A DNA stretch of 17,162 bases from CALBPI01 sp039821645 (lineage in GTDB: Bacteria > Pseudomonadota > Gammaproteobacteria > Steroidobacterales > Woeseiaceae). The stretch is from positions 1 to 17,162 of the forward strand of contig JBCBNU010000057.1 of assembly GCA_039821645.1 (NCBI GenBank). The letters are read 5' to 3'. Positions 1-7,220 of this stretch are shown piece after piece. The stretch's first letter is position 1; every line of letters begins with the position of its first letter. The notes beneath the pieces are model-generated. The model was given only the letters and a program-made list of their open reading frames with translations, was not told the DNA's origin and searched no databases. The translations under genes were made by a program, and so were the position numbers.

Positions 1-623
1 CGCGCCACCTCCACCTCGAAATGCGACTGATTGCCGATGTGGGTCTGCTCGGTATGCCAAATGCCGGCAAGTCGACGCTGATCACGGCCATGAGTGCAGC
101 TCGGCCTCGCATTGCTGATTATCCGTTCACGACCCTTCATCCGAATTTGGGTGTCGTATCGGTCGGCAATGCCCAAAGCTTCGTGGTGGCGGATATTCCC
201 GGGCTAATCCCCGGTGCGGCCGATGGCGCAGGCTTGGGCATCCGTTTCTTGCGACATGTGCAGCGCACACGGTTATTGCTACATCTCGTCGATATTGCGC
301 CACCCGAGGGTTCTGTCGCACCGGCGCAGGCGGTTCGAGACATTGCCGGCGAACTTGCCAAGTTCGACGAGGCACTTGCGGCACGGCCGCGCTGGCTTGT
401 CATCAATAAGACCGATTTGATGCCGGAAGAGGCACTTCGAGACCGGACCGAGGCGTTGGTCGAAGCACTGGATTGGGACGGGCCCGTCTACACAGTGAGT
501 GCCGCAACTGGGTTAGGAACAGATGCGTTGGCTGCGCAAACCATGGCGTGGTTAGAGCAGCACGCGAGCGAGTTTGCTGAGGAAGACAGCGCCGTCGAGG
601 ATGGCGGCGCACAAAGCGAATAA
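1..623 (+). CDS. obgE: GTPase ObgE/CgtA, 3' part
   Basis: Obg is an essential GTPase that binds the 50S subunit and acts in late ribosome assembly and stress control. The gene runs in from the window edge: the frame is open from base 3, so the N-terminal glycine-rich Obg fold is missing and only the G domain plus tail are visible. The G1 P-loop GMPNAGKST, the G2-region Thr in YPFTTLHPNLG, G3 DIPG followed by LIPGAADGAGLG, and G4 NKTD are all present, and VSAA fits G5. The tail is acidic (EFAEEDSAVED), as in proteobacterial Obg. The ATG at base 21 is internal to the family's sequence and is not the real start. It ends with TAA 11 bases before the convergent rpsT stop. Identification is firm. 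Confidence 0.96.
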   Translation, partial: RHLHLEMRLIADVGLLGMPNAGKSTLITAMSAARPRIADYPFTTLHPNLGVVSVGNAQSFVVADIPGLIPGAADGAGLGIRFLRHVQRTRLLLHLVDIAPPEGSVAPAQAVRDIAGELAKFDEALAARPRWLVINKTDLMPEEALRDRTEALVEALDWDGPVYTVSAATGLGTDALAAQTMAWLEQHASEFAEEDSAVEDGGAQSE

Positions 624-637
624 CGGTCTGGCCGTTA
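621..637. repeat. Short inverted repeat joining two convergent stop codons
   Basis: TAACGG (621-626), a 5-base loop, and CCGTTA (632-637) are perfect complements. The left arm begins with the obgE TAA stop and the right arm ends with the rpsT TAA stop read on the other strand. It could fold in both transcripts and act as a weak bidirectional end signal, but the stem is only 6 bp and no T-run follows on either side, so a terminator is not proven. Confidence 0.35.
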
Positions 638-901
638 GGCGCTCATCGCCTTGACCATCTTGTTCAGACGGCTCTTATGGCGTGCAGCCTTGTTCTTGTG
701 AACAATGCCTTTGCCTGCCATGCCATCGATTACAGGTACTGCAGCTTTGTAGCTCGCCAATGCTGCGTCCTTGTCGCCGCTTTCTACATCCGCAATCACC
801 TTCTTAATGAAGGTACGCATGCGTGAGCGCTGGGCCATATTCGCAAGACGCCGTTTCTCGGCTGTACGGGCGCGTTTGCCCGCAGATTTAATATTCGCCA
901 C
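635..901 (-). CDS. rpsT: 30S ribosomal protein S20
   Basis: S20 binds 16S rRNA early in 30S assembly. The 88-residue product is the usual length and strongly basic. It has the family's N-terminus MANIKSAGKRARTAEKRR and the C-terminal HKNKAARHKSRLNKMVKA segment. The start codon is GTG (minus strand, 899-901), preceded by GGAG with an 8-base gap. Non-ATG starts are known for rpsT and are linked to autoregulated translation in E. coli; whether that holds here is inference. The gene is divergent from murJ and has its own promoter about 70 bases upstream. Identification is firm. Confidence 0.97.
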   Translation of the reverse strand: MANIKSAGKRARTAEKRRLANMAQRSRMRTFIKKVIADVESGDKDAALASYKAAVPVIDGMAGKGIVHKNKAARHKSRLNKMVKAMSA

Positions 902-966
902 GTTTGTTACTCCGAAAGAACGTGTCAGGCACGCGCCAGAGTAGGGCGTGCGAAAAACAGCCCGCG

Positions 967-995
967 ATTATCGGGCTTCGACGGGGCCAAGTCAA
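967..995 (-). promoter_or_regulatory. Sigma70 promoter of rpsT
   Basis: On the minus strand TTGACT (990-995) and GATAAT (967-972) are separated by exactly 17 bases: five of six consensus matches at each box. The predicted start of transcription lies near 960, giving a leader of about 60 nt before the GTG of rpsT. The -10 box sits inside the inverted repeat AGCCCG / CGGGCT (959-977), so that hairpin is part of the promoter DNA rather than of the message. Confidence 0.72.
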
Positions 996-1038
996 TAATG
1001 CCGCAGGCGATTTGCACGTCCGGTACACTTCGAGCGCC

Positions 1039-2655
1039 ATGAGTCCCGCAACGTCCCGAACCAGCCAGCGCGAGTCCGATCGTAGCCTTTTGAGGCGCAC
1101 CGGCATCGTTGGCACTATGACGTTGCTCTCGCGTTTCCTCGGTCTTGCAAGGGATATCTTGTTTACGCGATTGTTCGGCGCGGATTGGATGATGGACGCA
1201 TTCATTATCGCGAATCGAATCCCGAACATGCTGCGGCGATTCTTCGCCGAGGGCGCGTTGTCACAGGCATTTGTCCCCGTACTGGGAGAGGTGCGCGAAC
1301 ACGAGGGAGATGAGGCCGTCCGGCGGCTCTCCGCCAGAGTGGCCGGTACGCTTGGCGCTCTCCTGTTTGCGCTGAGTGTGGCAGGCATCGTATTCGCGCC
1401 GCTGATCGTTTTGATGTTTGCCCCCGGATTTGCTCGGGATGAGGATACGTTCTCGCTGGCAAGTCTGATGTTGAGGTTCACGTTCCCCTACATCCTTTTC
1501 ATATCGCTGACCTCGGTGTGTGCGGGTTTGCTAAATACTTACGACCGGTATGCGATCCCGGCGGTTACGCCGGTCTTGCTCAATGTGGTCCTGATTGGCT
1601 TTGCGATTTTCGTATCGCCCCAGTTTGAACGGCCCACACTGGCACTTGCGCTGGGCGTCTTTGCTGGTGGCGTGACCCAACTGGCTTTTCAACTACCGTT
1701 CTTGATTCGGGCCGGTTTACTGAGTCGTCCTCGTTGGGGCTGGCGCGATTCCAAGGTGCAGAAAATTCTGACGTTGATGCTGCCGGCGATACTCGGCTCC
1801 TCCGTAGCCCAGATTAACCTGATCGTCGATAACATTTTTGCGACGTTGCTCGGGGAGGCGCGGACCACGTGGCTCTATTATTCGGATCGACTGATGGAGT
1901 TTCCCCTGGGTGTCTTCGGGATTGCCCTCGCAACCGTAGTGTTGCCGAGTCTTACGCGGAGCTTCAGTCGTAACGATACGGACGCGTTCTCCGCAACGCT
2001 CGATTGGTCGTTGCGCCTTGTGTTTCTCCTCGCTCTACCGGCGACGATCGGTCTCGCTCTGCTGGCAGGTCCTCTGGTGACAACCCTGTTCTTCGGGGGT
2101 GCCTTCACCGCATTCGATGTGCAAATGGCTCGGGCCAGTCTGTGGGCGTTTTCGGGTGGCCTGACTGCCTTTATCACTATCAAAATTCTGGCACCAGGCT
2201 ACTTCGCGCGCCAAGATACGAAGACGCCCGTCAAGGCGGCGTTGGTTGCGATGGTTGTGAACTTCCTCGGTAACCTTGCGTTTGTGGCGCTGCTGACCCG
2301 ATGGGAGGTCGCGGCAACCCATGCTGGCCTCGCATTCTCGATGACGCTTTCGGCGGTGGTTAATGCCGGTTTGCTTTGGATCGGTCTGCGCAGGCAGGGG
2401 ATCGTCTCTGTGCGCCCCGGATGGCGGCCATTTTTGTTTCGCCTGCTCCTTGCCAACGCCGCGCTAGCGACGTTTTTGTTGCTCGGCTCACCTGCCCTGG
2501 ACTGGTGGCTGGCCGCGGAACTTGCGCAGCGACTGTTGAGACTTGGCTTGCTGGTTGTCGGCGGCGTATTTGCCTACTTCGTTTCGCTGGCAATAGTCGG
2601 ACTACGGCCGCATCATTTGCGGCTTCAATCACTGACGGGATCGACTGGCTCATGA
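1039..2655 (+). CDS. murJ: Lipid II flippase MurJ (MviN)
   Basis: MurJ moves undecaprenyl-linked peptidoglycan precursor (lipid II) across the inner membrane. The frame is open from base 904, but similarity to the family begins just after the ATG at 1039, which gives 538 residues (E. coli about 511). The N-terminal hallmark region is clear: SLLRRTGIVGTMTLLSRFLG, LARD, DAFIIANRIPNMLRRFFAEGALSQAFVP. The remainder is a series of hydrophobic segments fitting the family's 14 transmembrane helices. The conserved Arg residues of the LARD and NMLRRFFAEGA segments, which belong to the proposed central cavity, are present. The stop TGA overlaps the ribF start (ATGA at 2652-2655), so the two are translationally coupled. 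I see no convincing promoter or strong ribosome-binding site upstream. Confidence 0.95.
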   Translation: MSPATSRTSQRESDRSLLRRTGIVGTMTLLSRFLGLARDILFTRLFGADWMMDAFIIANRIPNMLRRFFAEGALSQAFVPVLGEVREHEGDEAVRRLSARVAGTLGALLFALSVAGIVFAPLIVLMFAPGFARDEDTFSLASLMLRFTFPYILFISLTSVCAGLLNTYDRYAIPAVTPVLLNVVLIGFAIFVSPQFERPTLALALGVFAGGVTQLAFQLPFLIRAGLLSRPRWGWRDSKVQKILTLMLPAILGSSVAQINLIVDNIFATLLGEARTTWLYYSDRLMEFPLGVFGIALATVVLPSLTRSFSRNDTDAFSATLDWSLRLVFLLALPATIGLALLAGPLVTTLFFGGAFTAFDVQMARASLWAFSGGLTAFITIKILAPGYFARQDTKTPVKAALVAMVVNFLGNLAFVALLTRWEVAATHAGLAFSMTLSAVVNAGLLWIGLRRQGIVSVRPGWRPFLFRLLLANAALATFLLLGSPALDWWLAAELAQRLLRLGLLVVGGVFAYFVSLAIVGLRPHHLRLQSLTGSTGS

Positions 2656-3599
2656 AACTGCGCCGCGATATCTCCAGCATGCGCGCGTTTCGCGACGGGC
2701 GCCGGGTGGCACTTACGATCGGTGCGTTCGACGGTGTCCACCTGGGACACCAGGCACTTCTTAACCGCGTCAGTGAATTAGCCGCTGAACAAGCGCTGTT
2801 GCCGGTAGCAATGAGTTTTGAGCCAACGCCGAAAGAGTTTTTCTCAGAAGGCGAGGCGCCTGCGCGACTGACCCGATTCCGAGAGCGCTTTGAGCTGATG
2901 CGCCAGGCAAGTATGGCTGCGTTTTTCTGCGCACGATTCACGAGGCGCATGGCGGAAATTTCTGTGGATGAGTTCGTCGAATCGCTGTTGGTCGAGGCGC
3001 TTGGCGTGTCGCGCCTCGTCATTGGTGACGACTTCCGGTTCGGGCACCTAGCCGCTGGCTCGGTCGCTGATTTGCGGGCTGCGGGCGAGCGTCTGGATTT
3101 CTCGGTAGAGCAGGTTCCGAGTGTTGAGGTGTCGGGTATGCGCGCGAGCAGCACTTGTATTCGAGAGGCGCTGGCGCGGGGCGATCTGCAATTGGCAAAC
3201 CAACTGCTTGGACGCTCATTCCGGCTTTCAGGCAAGGTGATTCGCGGTAAGCAGCTTGGACGTACATTGGGCTACCCCACGGCCAATATTGCGTTGCACC
3301 GGCGTACGAGTCCCGTTCAAGGCATTTTCGCGGTCCGGATAGATGGTATTGACGAGCGCACTTACGAGGGCGTCGCGAGTATCGGTACTCGTCCGACAGT
3401 CGCGGGCGTGGGTGTATTGCTCGAGGTGTTTGTATTCGAGTTTTCCGGCGATCTTTACGGAAAGCGTCTCGATGTGGAGCTTGTGAAGAAACTCAGGGAC
3501 GAACTCAAATTCGATTCTCTCGACGCGTTGACGGAACAGATGGATCAGGACGCAGCGGACGCTCGTGCGGCGCTCGCTGCTGGTACACTTTCGCGATGA
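2652..3599 (+). CDS. ribF: Bifunctional riboflavin kinase / FAD synthetase
   Basis: RibF phosphorylates riboflavin to FMN and adenylylates FMN to FAD. A longer frame extends upstream into murJ, but the ATG at 2652 overlaps the murJ stop as ATGA and gives 315 residues, the normal length. The N-terminal nucleotidyltransferase domain carries TIGAFDGVHLGHQ (residues 22-34) with the HxGH signature; the usual Asn of GNFDGVH is Ala here. The C-terminal kinase domain has GRTLGYPTANI, GVASIGTRPTV and the LEVFVFEFSGDLYG block. It is followed directly by lspA, again with an ATGA overlap at 3596-3599. In most gammaproteobacteria ileS comes next; it is missing here. Confidence 0.95.
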   Translation: MKLRRDISSMRAFRDGRRVALTIGAFDGVHLGHQALLNRVSELAAEQALLPVAMSFEPTPKEFFSEGEAPARLTRFRERFELMRQASMAAFFCARFTRRMAEISVDEFVESLLVEALGVSRLVIGDDFRFGHLAAGSVADLRAAGERLDFSVEQVPSVEVSGMRASSTCIREALARGDLQLANQLLGRSFRLSGKVIRGKQLGRTLGYPTANIALHRRTSPVQGIFAVRIDGIDERTYEGVASIGTRPTVAGVGVLLEVFVFEFSGDLYGKRLDVELVKKLRDELKFDSLDALTEQMDQDAADARAALAAGTLSR

Positions 3600-4138
3600 G
3601 CGATACCACTCCTGCCCATACCGACGCAGCTGACAGCCTTTCGAAACCGCAAGGGCGCAGCAAAATGCTGTGGCTCTGGTTATCGCTGAGCGTTGTTGTT
3701 GTCGATCAGTTCACGAAGTGGGCTATTGTTGATCGGTTTGTGTTGTACGAGCGCATCGAGATCAACGCGCTGCTCAACGTCACTCGGCTACACAACTATG
3801 GAGCGGCGTTCAGTTTTCTGGGTGATCAAGGGGGTTGGCAACGCTGGTTGTTTGTCGTGCTTTCGATCGTGGTGACAGCGATCATACTGGTTTGGTTACG
3901 CCGCTTACCTCGCGCCGGTCACCATTGGCTTGCTGCTGCGCTGGCATGCATTGTCGGCGGTGCCATCGGCAATGTGATCGATCGAGTCCAGTACGGTTAC
4001 GTCGTCGATTTCATTCAAGTGCATTGGCAGGATGCCTACTTTCCGACGTTCAATGTCGCCGATATTGCGATCAGCGTTGGTGCGTTTTTGTTGATCGTCG
4101 ACAGCTTCTTGGGGAGTGGCAGAGCCGGCGACGCCTGA
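3596..4138 (+). CDS. lspA: Lipoprotein signal peptidase (signal peptidase II)
   Basis: LspA is the inner-membrane aspartyl protease that removes signal peptides from diacylated prolipoproteins. The 180-residue product has the four expected hydrophobic segments and the family motifs: VVVDQFTKW, NYGAAFSFL, GGAIGNVIDR, VVDFI and FNVADIAI. The two Asp residues matching the catalytic dyad are D138 (VVDF) and D156 (NVAD). The first 23 residues are a polar extension not usual for the core enzyme; Met24 (SKMLWLWL) is a possible alternative start, but the ATGA overlap with ribF supports the longer form. The gene ends 33 bases from the convergent pilin operon, and I see no clear terminator between them. 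Confidence 0.95.
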   Translation: MSDTTPAHTDAADSLSKPQGRSKMLWLWLSLSVVVVDQFTKWAIVDRFVLYERIEINALLNVTRLHNYGAAFSFLGDQGGWQRWLFVVLSIVVTAIILVWLRRLPRAGHHWLAAALACIVGGAIGNVIDRVQYGYVVDFIQVHWQDAYFPTFNVADIAISVGAFLLIVDSFLGSGRAGDA

Positions 4139-4171
4139 CGCCGCGTAAGCATTCGTTACAATAGCGGAGCA

Positions 4172-4579
4172 CTATCGAAACCAGCATCGGTCCGGTTCGG
4201 CTGGACCAGAGGCGCGACGATGTGATTGGTCGACAGAGAACCATCGGCACTCGGGATCGGTCTGCACTGCAATACGGGTTGCACGAATGACGAAACCGTC
4301 ATCGTCGGCTGATATCATTTCGAGATTGAATCGCCCACCTTCAGTGGTCGATATCGCAGACGAATGACCCAGTTCGGTCATGTCGCTGGCGTAACGCCCA
4401 TGCACAATAAAGTAGTTGACCTGTGCGGTTGCGTGGCGGAGCAACGCGAGGCGACCTTCGTTGCGCTCCACCCGAATTCGGCTATGGGAGTAGGTCGGGA
4501 ACGCCATTGTCATAATGATTGCCGCGATTGCGACTGCGATCAGCATCTCCAACAAAGTGAAACCTTTTCGGTGTCTCAT
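4172..4579 (-). CDS. pilE: Type IV minor pilin PilE
   Basis: Last gene of the minor-pilin operon. The 135-residue product begins MRHRKG|FTLLE, a class III prepilin peptide: PilD would cut after Gly6 and methylate Phe7, and Glu at mature position 5 is present. A hydrophobic helix of about 20 residues follows. The C-terminus has a Cys pair (DPECRWF ... RCWFR) like the disulfide loop of PilE-type minor pilins. The ATG overlaps the pilX stop (ATGA at 4576-4579). In Pseudomonas pilY1 and pilY2 lie between pilX and pilE; here the junction is direct. Minor pilins of this group prime assembly and form the pilus tip complex. The pilE rather than generic pilin label rests on the Cys pair and the position. 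Confidence 0.82.
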   Translation of the reverse strand: MRHRKGFTLLEMLIAVAIAAIIMTMAFPTYSHSRIRVERNEGRLALLRHATAQVNYFIVHGRYASDMTELGHSSAISTTEGGRFNLEMISADDDGFVIRATRIAVQTDPECRWFSVDQSHRRASGPAEPDRCWFR

Positions 4580-5007
4580 TCCAGTACATCCCGCCAGGAA
4601 ACCAGTCGGCTGCGATTGCGGGAATCGACCGGCAAACAGATCAGCATCGTTTGAACTTCTGTGACAAAGCCGCGCGTACCCTCTGTACGAAATTCTGCAC
4701 AGGTGCTTGCGGGCCAGTGCTCTGTTTCCGCATGAGGCTCGAATAGTGTCATCGTCGTTTGTGTTCGAACGCCACCGGCAGCGTGCAAGACGGTAGCGTC
4801 GATAGGGGTCTGATCTACGGCGAAGTTGCGCACGGTGTGCCGCAGATTCTGTTCAACGGTTTCTTCAACGAGGATCGCGTCCGACTGCCATCGCACATCC
4901 AGTGCCGAGATACCTGTGCCCCGAAGCGCGCTCGCACTCATCAGCCCCAACATGGTGAGCATGATCAATGCCATTAGCATCACCATTCCTCGCGGTCGCC
5001 GCGTCAT
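4576..5007 (-). CDS. pilX: Type IV minor pilin PilX-like
   Basis: The frame allows a start at 5034, but the ATG at 5005-5007 overlaps the pilW stop as ATGA, like every other junction in the operon, giving 143 residues. The N-terminus MTRRPRG|MVMLMALIMLTMLGLMSASAL fits the PilX N-terminal domain: basic leader, Gly at the cleavage site, then a hydrophobic helix, without the Glu at mature position 5 found in most pilins. Lack of Glu5 is known for PilX-like minor pilins at the pilus tip. The helix is unusually rich in Met. The rest is a small soluble domain with two Cys (STCAEF, MLICLP). Position between pilW and pilE supports the call. Confidence 0.8.
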   Translation of the reverse strand: MTRRPRGMVMLMALIMLTMLGLMSASALRGTGISALDVRWQSDAILVEETVEQNLRHTVRNFAVDQTPIDATVLHAAGGVRTQTTMTLFEPHAETEHWPASTCAEFRTEGTRGFVTEVQTMLICLPVDSRNRSRLVSWRDVLE

Positions 5008-5963
5008 AGGTTGGGTGACGCGTTGCGTACCCACACCGTCTGGCTCGCAACAAACCGGAGCCGACCATCATCGGGCGGCAGGTAGGACTGACGGCCCATT
5101 GCGAGCGCGCGGACCTGGCCATTCGACCATCCACCGGTTTCGCTGCGAACAACGAGCCAAAAGCGGACACCTAGAACTACAAGTTCGGAGATCCCATTTT
5201 CGCGGCGACGATCGAGTCGTGGATCGCCCGGTTCCAGCGTCATATCGGCTGCGCCATCCGCATCGCTATCGACGAGTACAACGATTTGCAGGGTCTCAAT
5301 GCCTTGAGCGATCTCCTCGTCGAGTACATACGGCCGGGACGACAATGCACTGAGCGTCATCCGTCTCAGAACGGGTTGATCCGGGAACAGCGTTGATCGT
5401 GCAGCCACGTAGTAGCCGTGTACTGAAAGGTTGTGTCTTTGCGAAAGCGGGTGTTGAGAAGACAAGTCATCGAGCCGCGCTTGAACAAGGCCGTAGCCAG
5501 GCGTGGTGATGACCTGGAGGCGTGGCGAATCCGCTGGAACAACTCTCGGCGCGAGACTGCGCAACGCGATCGCATCGGATAGTGGGACAGCGTTGGCACC
5601 GCAGCCCCAGATCTCCGGTGTGTCGGACACCAACACCGGCGCCCCGAGATCGAGGACGAAATCTGCGTGGCATCGCCGGGGGAGGGCAAGCCCAAGAGGG
5701 TTCGTGTTTCCGGGAATGCTGCGACCCTCGATATTTTGCGCCGATCCTGCAAGGCTCCAGTGGCCTGCCATTCGAATGTCCTCAGTCAGGAACCGAATAG
5801 CGACGTCTGCTTGCTCTTGCATGAAAGCGAGAGTCTCGGTGCGTCGATAGCCATCACTGGTCAGCGCCAGCGCTTGCGCAATCGTGCCCGTGATCGCAAC
5901 GCCTATTCCCAAGGCGATCATGATTTCAACCAACGTGATACCGAATTGCCGACGCAAACTCAT
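5004..5963 (-). CDS. pilW: Type IV minor pilin PilW
   Basis: At 319 residues this is the largest product of the pilin operon, matching PilW. The N-terminus MSLRRQFG|ITLVEIMIALGIGVAITG is a class III leader with Ile instead of the usual Phe at mature position 1, and Glu at position 5 is kept. The segment LTEDIRMAGHW (about residues 59-69) is the PilW motif. Two Cys at 98 and 121 could pair. The C-terminal part (ISELVVLGVRFWLVVRSE ... RFVASQTVWVRN) is the expected beta-rich domain end. Start overlaps the pilV stop and stop overlaps the pilX start, both as ATGA. PilW joins the tip-priming complex of the type IV pilus. Confidence 0.88.
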   Translation of the reverse strand: MSLRRQFGITLVEIMIALGIGVAITGTIAQALALTSDGYRRTETLAFMQEQADVAIRFLTEDIRMAGHWSLAGSAQNIEGRSIPGNTNPLGLALPRRCHADFVLDLGAPVLVSDTPEIWGCGANAVPLSDAIALRSLAPRVVPADSPRLQVITTPGYGLVQARLDDLSSQHPLSQRHNLSVHGYYVAARSTLFPDQPVLRRMTLSALSSRPYVLDEEIAQGIETLQIVVLVDSDADGAADMTLEPGDPRLDRRRENGISELVVLGVRFWLVVRSETGGWSNGQVRALAMGRQSYLPPDDGRLRFVASQTVWVRNASPNL

Positions 5964-6385
5964 GGCAATACCTCCTTTCGATAGACTTCGGAATACAGTG
6001 CAGAGGCGGGCTTCCAGCTCACGGTGACACGCAACCGACCATCGCCACCGCGATTCGCGGTAATCGTGCCGTCAGGCAGCGTCTGCGCTGCCCGTCGATC
6101 ATGTTGTTGCAGTGTCAGAACAAACCGCGCCTGCAGCTCGCATGCACTCGTGTCCCCGTCGTCGCACCGGCGCTCAAGATCCGGCTGCACGGCGTTAATT
6201 GCACGACATGATTCGGCGACGCTGGTCGCCAGGTGCATGGCAACTTGTCGGTATCTTGTGTTGGCGTGTTGGTGGAGTGTGCGGGCGAACAGTTGATAGG
6301 TGCCGGCCAATGTCAGACTCACGACAACAGCGGCAGCAAGCACTTCGAGCAGCGTAAAACCCCGTGCGAATGCGGACCGTGTCAT
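5960..6385 (-). CDS. pilV: Type IV minor pilin PilV
   Basis: The 141-residue product starts MTRSAFARG|FTLLEVLAAAVVVSLTL, a standard class III prepilin leader with cleavage after Gly9 and Glu5 of the mature form present. A GTG two codons upstream (6389-6391) is possible, but the ATG at 6383-6385 gives the same ATGA overlap with the preceding gene as at the other junctions, so I prefer it. The segment AMHLATSVAESCRAINA and a Cys pair (RRCDDGDTSACEL) fit PilV, whose typical sequence has an 'A..LA....E..R' stretch after the first helix. It is the second gene of the operon. Confidence 0.87.
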   Translation of the reverse strand: MTRSAFARGFTLLEVLAAAVVVSLTLAGTYQLFARTLHQHANTRYRQVAMHLATSVAESCRAINAVQPDLERRCDDGDTSACELQARFVLTLQQHDRRAAQTLPDGTITANRGGDGRLRVTVSWKPASALYSEVYRKEVLP

Positions 6386-6912
6386 TCGCACTGTCCACCG
6401 GGGAGGTCGGATACGCGCCCTCGTCCGGTATAGCTCACCACCAAGCTTCGCGGGTGGCTGTTTGCGGTCTTATCGCAGGCAGTGAATGTGCCGTTGGTCG
6501 AGCGTCTGTCAGGGGGGGCGAAGTAGAAGAACGTGCGGTTCGCTTCGAGACGCACGCCCGGCGCAGGACGGCCTTCAATCAACACGGGCTCAAGGTCATC
6601 CCTCACGGCTGGACGGTCGTTGTCTGTGTTGACGAAGACGAGCCACCCGTTCGAGAAATCGCCGGTTGGCGCGCAACCTCTGCTGAGCGTCCTTGCGCAC
6701 AGCGTGATGAAGGTCGAATGGCTTCTGGCCAGGCGTCGCGCATGCGCGATATCTTGCGCGAGATCGAACAGCGTGGTGCGCACCCTTGCCCTAGCGGACC
6801 ACTCTGACCACGCGGGCGTCCCAATGGCCAGGAGCAACCCGGCGATCGCGAGTGTGACGAGCAGCTCGAAGAGGGTGAATCCGTTCACTCGTTTGCTGGA
6901 GTTCCTTTCCAT
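6382..6912 (-). CDS. fimT: Type IV minor pilin FimT/FimU (GspH family)
   Basis: First gene of the minor-pilin operon, 176 residues. The leader MERNSSKRVNG|FTLFELLVTLAIAGLLLAIG is a class III prepilin signal with Glu5. The body matches the GspH/FimT domain: DLAQDIAHARRLARSHS, then LCARTLSRGCAPTGDFSNGWLVFVN, the conserved Cys and 'GW-VF' block. FimU and FimT are paralogs, and the sequence alone does not separate them; either symbol could be used. In the pilus, FimU-type proteins link the PilVWX tip complex to the major pilin; FimT has been tied to DNA uptake in some species. A GAGA about 11 bases before the ATG is a weak ribosome-binding site. Confidence 0.85.
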   Translation of the reverse strand: MERNSSKRVNGFTLFELLVTLAIAGLLLAIGTPAWSEWSARARVRTTLFDLAQDIAHARRLARSHSTFITLCARTLSRGCAPTGDFSNGWLVFVNTDNDRPAVRDDLEPVLIEGRPAPGVRLEANRTFFYFAPPDRRSTNGTFTACDKTANSHPRSLVVSYTGRGRVSDLPGGQCE

Positions 6913-6961
6913 GCCGACTATTCTCAGGGCGGCGCGAAGCGCGTAGTAGCGGCTTTACTCC

Positions 6962-6972
6962 GGGAAATTCCC
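6962..6972. promoter_or_regulatory. 11-bp palindrome between pilin operon and tRNA gene
   Basis: GGGAAATTCCC is a perfect palindrome with a one-base centre. It lies 50 bases upstream of the fimT start and 36 bases upstream of the tRNA -35 box. It has the size and symmetry of an operator half-turn pair and could control the pilin operon, whose promoter must lie in this gap, but I recognise no regulator for it. Confidence 0.25.
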
Positions 6973-7007
6973 AAATTGACACACAGCTCAAGTGCGGTAC
7001 TCACGAA

Positions 7008-7036
7008 TTGCGGTCGAGCTGTCAAGTACCTATAAT
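7008..7036 (+). promoter_or_regulatory. Sigma70 promoter of tRNA-Thr
   Basis: TTGCGG (7008-7013) and a perfect TATAAT (7031-7036) are separated by 17 bases. Transcription would start near 7043, and the tRNA begins at 7052. The GC-rich stretch CGCG directly after the -10 box resembles the discriminator of stringently controlled stable-RNA promoters. Confidence 0.82.
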
Positions 7037-7051
7037 CGCGTGCCCCACGAG

Positions 7052-7127
<76 letters not shown>

Positions 7128-7220
7128 ATCCTCTCGCCCGTATCCTGTGATCCTGGCCGACCGCCCGGCATCGACGATCGCCTTTGACGTGTCGCAGCAC
7201 GAACCGGCATCATCGCTCGC

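Noticed and set aside
955..980. Intrinsic terminator on the minus strand (GC stem plus TTTTT).
   Set aside because: No gene upstream would use it, and a much better promoter for rpsT overlaps it, placing the stem at the transcription start.
2360..3235. A 291-codon minus-strand frame across the murJ end and ribF.
   Set aside because: It is opposite two firmly identified genes and is rich in Ser, Arg and Ala, without any domain pattern.
4188..4206. Inverted repeat GGTCC/GGACC as a terminator for lspA or pilE.
   Set aside because: It lies within the pilE coding end, has a 5-bp stem and no T-run.
4232..4246. A short match to the 3' end of the tRNA-Thr gene (CATCGGCAC), as a possible attachment-site repeat.
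   Set aside because: It is only nine bases, lies inside pilE, and no integrase or phage gene is present.
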